A stretch of DNA of 64,000 nucleotides from Nocardia arthritidis NBRC 100137. GTDB lineage: Bacteria > Actinomycetota > Actinomycetes > Mycobacteriales > Mycobacteriaceae. How positions within the stretch are numbered: the stretch's first letter is position 1; each line of letters opens with the position of its first letter. Of this stretch, positions 59,385-64,000 are shown one piece after another. The position numbers and the translations under genes were made by a program. The notes beneath the pieces are model-generated. The model was given only the letters and a program-made list of their open reading frames with translations. It ran no database searches and was not told the origin of the DNA. The stretch spans positions 44,962 through 108,961 of the forward strand of contig NZ_BDBB01000030.1 in the NCBI RefSeq assembly GCF_001612765.1. Reading direction: 5' to 3'.

Positions 59385-60590
59385 TCAGAAACTGTTCGCC
59401 AACAGCGCGTACTCCGCGGCGACCTTCTGTCGTACGTCCGGTTCCTTATCACTGGTGACGACTCCGACGTACCGCTTGTACGCGACGTAGCAGCGGTACT
59501 TGTACTCCCGGTCCGGGTCGCCCTTGCTGTTGAGCTGTAAACACTTGGCACCGGGGACGTCCTTGGGAGCGCCGAGGGTGTCGTAGTGCGCGCCTTCGCT
59601 TTCCAGCAGGCCGGTGACCAGCTTCTGGGCCGCGGCCGCGTCGCGGGTGCGGGCGACGTAGCTGTCGTCGACGAGGCCGATGTGGTCCACGCCCGCGTCC
59701 TCGATCAGGCGCAGGTGTACCGACTCGTCGTCGGCGCGGTGCACCGTGTGGTATCCGCCGTACACGGCGAAGGTCGCCGGGTCGGGCGCGCGGTTCTTGC
59801 GGTCGGCGACCGCGACGCGGGCGAGCAGGTCGTCCGGGTCGGCCTTCAGGGTGCCGAGTTTGCTCACCGGCGTCGCGGTGAACTTGTCCAGTTGCGCGAC
59901 CTGGGCGGCCAGCGTTTTGTCGACCCACTTCACCAGGTCGTCGCCATCCGCAACGGGACGCTGGATGAACAACGAGATGACGAATTCCTTGTGCGCCATG
60001 AAGGCACCGACGTTCGGGACGCCCGGCCGCCAGTGGATGTAGGCGTCGGCATACTTCGACGACGTCAGTTTGCGGTTGTCCGGCGAGACGGCGATGTCGA
60101 CATCCTCGAGTTCGCGGGCGGCGAGTTCGGCGGCGGCCTCGTCGGGAAAACGGAACAGGGCGTCGGTGACCGCGGTGGCTTCCGGCGCCGGATTGGTCTG
60201 GCCTGCCGGATCGGGGCGGTCGGCGCCGCTGGCCGCGTATCCGACGACCAGTTTGCGGTTGTCGAAGACCGGCCTGGACACCTTGGCCACGAAGCCCAAT
60301 GCCTGCTCGACATCCGCGACGACGGTGCTGCCGCGACCGAACTTCAGCACGGGGTCGATGCGCACGGTGGGGACCACGGCGTCCGACATCCGCATGCCCT
60401 CCAGCAGTGCGCCTTTGCCGCCCGCATCCTGGCTGTACTCGTGCTTGTCGACGGGATAGGTGCCGACTTCCAGCGTGCGTACGTCGATCTCGCCCGCGGT
60501 CGGCGTCCCCTGCACGCCAGAGCAACCGGCCAGCATCCCTGCCAGTGCCAGACATGACGCGGTGAGCGCGATGCGTTGCGTCCGAACCAT
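59385..60590 (-). CDS. Lipoprotein of the DUF7373-like family, copy 1
   Basis: 401 aa from the ATG at 60590. Lipobox LAGC in ALTASCLALAGMLAGC. Family features: EIDVRTLEVGTYPVDKHEY, LFRFPDEAAAELAARELEDVDI, AYIHWRPGVPNVGAFMAHKEFVISLF, AGVDHIGLVDDSYVARTRDA and, at the end, YRCYVAYKRYVGVVTSDKEPDVRQKVAAEYALLANSF. It heads the leftward run of three lipoproteins and the kinase. About 100 nt separate it from the next gene. Function unknown. Confidence 0.85.
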   Translation of the reverse strand: MVRTQRIALTASCLALAGMLAGCSGVQGTPTAGEIDVRTLEVGTYPVDKHEYSQDAGGKGALLEGMRMSDAVVPTVRIDPVLKFGRGSTVVADVEQALGFVAKVSRPVFDNRKLVVGYAASGADRPDPAGQTNPAPEATAVTDALFRFPDEAAAELAARELEDVDIAVSPDNRKLTSSKYADAYIHWRPGVPNVGAFMAHKEFVISLFIQRPVADGDDLVKWVDKTLAAQVAQLDKFTATPVSKLGTLKADPDDLLARVAVADRKNRAPDPATFAVYGGYHTVHRADDESVHLRLIEDAGVDHIGLVDDSYVARTRDAAAAQKLVTGLLESEGAHYDTLGAPKDVPGAKCLQLNSKGDPDREYKYRCYVAYKRYVGVVTSDKEPDVRQKVAAEYALLANSF

Positions 60591-60745
60591 CTCAGGCCCC
60601 TCGTTCCTCCCGTTGCTGACACTGAAGTTACCCGACAGACGCCGGGGACGGGGACCGATGGCCTTCGTATCGCAATACCCTTTATCGGTACCCTTGTCGG
60701 TGTGACGACGACCCCGAACCACACCTCCGGCGGAGGCCGATACCG

Positions 60746-62095
60746 GTGAAGGATCGGCAGGTCGAGGTCGTCGTAGGCAGCCACGCCGTGGCCCGGGTCG
60801 CGGGCGCGGTGGTCGTGGTCGCGCACCGCAAGCCGGGCAGGCCGACCCAGGACTCGCCCGCCGTCGTCGCCCTCGAGTCACTGGCCGAACTGGTGCGCGA
60901 CGCTACCGATCGGGAGCCGGGCGGCCCCGGTGCCCTGGTGGCGCGGCAGGCGACGCGCTGGCTGATGAAACACGCCGAGCAGATCAGCCCGGGTGAGCCG
61001 ATCGACTTCGGCATCCTCTCCGCCGCCGAGAACGGGGGCGTGGCGATCTTCCTGCACGGCGCGATCACCGCCGTGCTGGCCGGCGACGGCGTGCTCGAGC
61101 GATATCGCGGCAGCGACGCGGCCTTCACTGTGGATCGGGTCGCGGCGGTCCCGGCGCGGGCCGTGGCCCTGTTCGTCGACGACGGGAAGGGCCGCATTCC
61201 GGACCTGCCGCCCGAGCGTGGCATCGGCATGCTGGTCGAGGGCATCGCCCAGGCGGGTGGCGCGATCGTCTGGTCGGAGGGCCCCCGCGCGCGGGTATCC
61301 GGTAACGGCAGCGAGTCCCGATCAGCGGGCACGCATCCCCGCCCGGAGACACCGTCGCTGCCGACGGCGCGCGTGGAACACGAGCCGCCCGTCGAAACCG
61401 GACGGCGGGAGCCGCCCGAGCCGCAACCGCAGCCCGTGGCCGGGCGCCCGCGGTATCCGACCGCGCCGTCGACCGCGATGCTCGACGCGGAGACCGAGCA
61501 GACCCCGATCGATCCCCACCACGCACCCACCCAGGTGGGCGGCACCAATCCCGCACCGCGACCCGACCCGGAACTACAGCGCAGGCTGGAGGCGACCGCG
61601 AAGGCCACCGTGCTGACCGTCAAGGTGATGGGGTTCAAATGCGCGCGTGCGCATCCCAGCGATCCGCGGGCGGCGTTCTGCACGGTCTGCGGGATGCCGG
61701 TCGATCAGACCCAGGCACTGATCGAAGTGGTCCGCCCGCCGCTGGGCATGCTGATCCTCGACGACGGGATGACCTACATGCTCGCCGCGGACGCGGTAGT
61801 CGGTCGCGATCCGGAGCGGTCCCCGGCCGCGGAGAGCGGACTCGTGCCGCTGCGCGTCGATGACGCCTCCGGCGGCATGTCCAGGGCCCACGCCGAAATC
61901 CGCCTGGTGAACTGGGATGTCACGGTGGTGGACTGTGGTTCGACCAACGGCACCCGCACCCGCCTGCCGGGCTACCGCGATTGGGTGCACTTGGCGCCGC
62001 ACCAGTCCATGGTGCTCGTACCGGGCACCGAGATCATGCTCGGCAACCGCGTGCTGCGCTTCGAACTCGCCGCGCCGCCGCCGTTCGGCCGCTGA
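60746..62095 (+). CDS. FHA domain protein with zinc-ribbon-like insert
   Basis: 449 aa from a GTG, 9 nt after GGAGG. The N-terminal 160 residues form a globular part of unknown type (AVVVVAHRKPGRPTQD, DFGILSAAENGGVAIFLHG), then a Pro-rich linker. A segment KCARAHPSDPRAAFCTVCGMP holds three Cys and a His, like a zinc ribbon. The C-terminal FHA domain (about 340-445) has GRDPERSP, the MSRAHAEI loop and CGSTNGT, the phosphothreonine-binding residues. Divergent from the lipoproteins; a possible substrate or partner of the nearby kinase. Confidence 0.88.
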   Translation: MKDRQVEVVVGSHAVARVAGAVVVVAHRKPGRPTQDSPAVVALESLAELVRDATDREPGGPGALVARQATRWLMKHAEQISPGEPIDFGILSAAENGGVAIFLHGAITAVLAGDGVLERYRGSDAAFTVDRVAAVPARAVALFVDDGKGRIPDLPPERGIGMLVEGIAQAGGAIVWSEGPRARVSGNGSESRSAGTHPRPETPSLPTARVEHEPPVETGRREPPEPQPQPVAGRPRYPTAPSTAMLDAETEQTPIDPHHAPTQVGGTNPAPRPDPELQRRLEATAKATVLTVKVMGFKCARAHPSDPRAAFCTVCGMPVDQTQALIEVVRPPLGMLILDDGMTYMLAADAVVGRDPERSPAAESGLVPLRVDDASGGMSRAHAEIRLVNWDVTVVDCGSTNGTRTRLPGYRDWVHLAPHQSMVLVPGTEIMLGNRVLRFELAAPPPFGR

Positions 62096-62102
62096 GCCCA
62101 CG

Positions 62103-63548
62103 CTACGAATAGCGCGCGGCGCAGACGCTCTCGCCGTTCAGGACTCCCGCCCGGAACGCCTCGACGCGCGAGAAACCACTGGGCACGGTTCTGCCTTGGG
62201 CGTCGCTCGCGGCAAGGCCGTCGGTGAGCAGACCCGAGACCGCCTCGTCCAGATCACCGGTGGCGAGCTTGATGTCACCCTGACTGATCGGCCGCCCGGA
62301 TTCGGCGAGCTTGCCGGTGACCACTCCGGACAGGCAGGCCGCGCGCAGCCCGGTCTTGGCGCCGACCAGGCTCTCGCCGCGACTCTGCTGGACGGCCAGG
62401 GTGTAGCGGGAGATGAATACGACGTAGCCGTTGTAGTCGCCGCTCACCTTGAGCGGTAGGGGGTCGTCTTCACCGGAATTCGACGTCCCCCGCTCGGCGA
62501 GGCCGGGAATGTCGGTGGCGATCGTGTTCTTCGCCGGGCAATACGACACCGGTTCGGTGACCACACCGTCGCGGCAGTCGATCTCGGCCCGGGAGTAGTC
62601 GTAGGTCGGCTCCTCGTCGATCGGCAGAATGGCTTCGAGCGCCTTGGTGAGTTCGATCAGCGTCTCCTTCGTGATCGGGAACTCACCATGCCCTTGGTCG
62701 TCGCTGAAACTCTGCGGCAGATTCGCGCGGCGCTGGTCGATCTCGTCCTGATCGATGCCCTTGCATCCCTTTGGGCCGTCGGTGAAACCGATCTGCACCG
62801 CGGTGACGCGTTCGAAGGCCGAGCCGTGCACGCTCTCCGGATCGTCGGGGTCGGAGTCGCGGATGGCGACGGTGGCCGCGAGCACCGAGTTGAGGCCGTC
62901 GGAGGTGTTGATCGTGAAATGCCTGGACTTGCCTTCGGCGACGTGCCGCATGAACGCGCCCGCGAAGCAGTCCGCCTGCTGCTCCTTCACGATCACCGGG
63001 TCCTTCGGGCCGACGATCTTGGCCATGGTTTGCACCGCGTGCCCGTACTCGTGCGCGAGCACCATCACCACGGACATCTTCCCGAAGGCCTCCTCCATGG
63101 TGGGAAGCAGCACCGACCGATCCCAGCCGATGGAATTGTCCAGGCGGCAGTAGGCGGCGTTCACCAAGCGGTAGGTGGTCTCCTTGCAGAACTCGACCGC
63201 CTCGCTGCGCCCGGACTTCGCGCTCCAGGACAGCAGCTTGTCCACCGGCTTGAACTCGCCCTGGAACTCCTTGCCGAACTCGCCGCGCCAAAAGGTCTGG
63301 ATGTCATCGATGGCGTTGAGCGCCAGCTCATCCATGGACCCGCCGTCACCGTTCGTCGCGGTGAGCGTGCTGTCCGGGACGCCGGTGCGCGGGCCGCTCG
63401 GGCCGCTCGTGGTGGGCAGTCCGGCGACCTTGAACGGGTCATCGTAGATGGAGACGGCCCGGCCGTCGACCACTCGGACACAGCCCCCGACCAGCGCCAG
63501 AATACTGAGCAGCGCCGCAACAAGCACGGTCGCACGGACTCTCGGCAA
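62103..63548 (-). CDS. Putative neutral zinc metallopeptidase lipoprotein
   Basis: 481 aa. A signal with lipobox LVGGC (Cys23) anchors it to the outer face of the membrane. The metallopeptidase site is H166-E-Y-G-H170 in VLAHEYGHAVQTMA, followed by EQQADCFAGAFMRH, where Glu or Asp supplies the third ligand, as in the 'neutral zinc metallopeptidase' (YpfJ-like) family. The rest includes a C-terminal part with Cys pairs (ACLSGVVTGKL, SVCAARYS). Substrate unknown. It lies between two FHA genes, convergent with the first. Confidence 0.88.
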   Translation of the reverse strand: MPRVRATVLVAALLSILALVGGCVRVVDGRAVSIYDDPFKVAGLPTTSGPSGPRTGVPDSTLTATNGDGGSMDELALNAIDDIQTFWRGEFGKEFQGEFKPVDKLLSWSAKSGRSEAVEFCKETTYRLVNAAYCRLDNSIGWDRSVLLPTMEEAFGKMSVVMVLAHEYGHAVQTMAKIVGPKDPVIVKEQQADCFAGAFMRHVAEGKSRHFTINTSDGLNSVLAATVAIRDSDPDDPESVHGSAFERVTAVQIGFTDGPKGCKGIDQDEIDQRRANLPQSFSDDQGHGEFPITKETLIELTKALEAILPIDEEPTYDYSRAEIDCRDGVVTEPVSYCPAKNTIATDIPGLAERGTSNSGEDDPLPLKVSGDYNGYVVFISRYTLAVQQSRGESLVGAKTGLRAACLSGVVTGKLAESGRPISQGDIKLATGDLDEAVSGLLTDGLAASDAQGRTVPSGFSRVEAFRAGVLNGESVCAARYS

Positions 63549-63654
63549 GGCTCCCCCTCGTCGGCCGCTATACGTTCACATCGGTCGCCGGATCGGGGCA
63601 ATTGGCGCATCGGGGGCACCGCCGATGTCCGGGTGATGGAATAGTATCCGCTGC

Positions 63655-64000
63655 ATGTCTTCACCGGGGGCGCAGACCATCACCGTGCGCCATGATGGAA
63701 ACGAACGAGTATTCGATTCGAGCCAGCAGGTCACGATGGGCCGTGCGCCGGAGGTGACGCTGTTCGTCGACAGCCCGCTCGTTTCGCGTGTGCACGCGAC
63801 GCTGGCCTGGCAGGGCAGCGCCTGGGTGTTGACCGACAACAAGAGCACCAACGGGGTGTTCGTGGACGCGCGCAGGTTGACCCAGCCCGTGTCGATCGAC
63901 CGCCCCACCCAGGTCAGGCTCGGTGACGCGATCAGCGGCCCGCTGTTGCACCTGCTGCCGGCGAACCCGCAACCACCGCAACGGCCCTCGGCGCGCCCGC
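63655..64000 (+). CDS. FHA domain protein, N-terminal part (runs off the window)
   Basis: 115 codons are visible. The FHA domain occupies residues 8-102: ITVRHDGNERVFDSSQQVTMGRAPE, then SPLVSRVHATLAWQGSAWVLTD and NKSTNGVFVDARRL, with all phosphopeptide-binding residues. A Pro-rich linker starts at the window edge. This N-terminus is like that of Rv1747-type proteins, in which FHA domains precede an ABC transporter, so a fused transporter may follow; that part is outside the window. Confidence 0.85.
   Translation, partial: MSSPGAQTITVRHDGNERVFDSSQQVTMGRAPEVTLFVDSPLVSRVHATLAWQGSAWVLTDNKSTNGVFVDARRLTQPVSIDRPTQVRLGDAISGPLLHLLPANPQPPQRPSARP

Overview
The window is high-GC chromosomal DNA from an actinobacterium, most likely Nocardia or a close relative in the mycolic-acid-containing Mycobacteriales. 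The grounds are the actinobacterial ribosomal/secY/adk/map cluster, a type VII (ESX) secretion locus placed near truA as ESX-4 is in mycobacteria, abundant GTG/TTG starts, and several families typical of these genera (DUF3159, DUF4254, DUF7373-like lipoproteins, F420-type LLM oxidoreductase, Rv3446c-type protein). No tRNA, rRNA, CRISPR array, intact insertion sequence or replication origin was recognised.

Layout. (1) 1-11.2 kb is accessory DNA: the 5' end of a cytochrome P450 gene, a beta-lactamase-fold lipoprotein, a secreted protein, a DUF3159 membrane protein, a MarR regulator, unknown genes, a glycine-zipper exported protein, a WXG100 polymorphic toxin with its probable immunity gene, a small secreted Cys protein and a Uma2-like protein. 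It contains a duplicated gene end with terminator, two copies of one operator, and gene remnants. (2) 11.4-17.0 kb is the distal spc operon: rpsH-rplF-rplR-rpsE-rpmD-rplO, then secY-adk-map. No rpsN or rplE lies just before rpsH, so the operon starts here behind its own promoter. (3) 17.4-27.2 kb lies between map and infA: a frameshifted methyltransferase, two DUF4254 paralogues, a protein carrying a segment like the RNA polymerase alpha C-terminal domain, dtd, a GNAT/GntR pair, and a large proline-rich EspI/MinD-like ATPase preceded by degenerate repeats. (4) 27.6-32.7 kb is infA-rpmJ-rpsM-rpsK-rpsD-rpoA-rplQ-truA. (5) 32.7-42.3 kb: Hsp20, an LLM oxidoreductase, a transporter / two-component system / TAXI-binding-protein module, a CsoR-type repressor, MTA phosphorylase and two redox genes. 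(6) 42.3-54.8 kb is an ESX-4-like locus: eccE, a broken eccB, mycP, eccD, eccC, an Rv3446c-type gene and a WXG100 pair. (7) 54.8-64 kb: a Ser/Thr kinase, three tandem lipoproteins of one family, two FHA proteins and a zinc metallopeptidase lipoprotein.

How it fits together. The translation and transcription genes form the conserved backbone. The ESX locus has all core membrane and motor parts except EccB, whose gene in the expected place is a pseudogene with frameshifts, an internal deletion, a 16-bp tandem duplication and a lost 3' half. A second eccE 3' fragment lies nearby. The WXG100 toxin at 7.5 kb and the EspI-like ATPase at 24-27 kb are candidate clients or partners of an ESX machine. 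The kinase, FHA proteins and lipoproteins look like an envelope signalling cluster next to the secretion locus.
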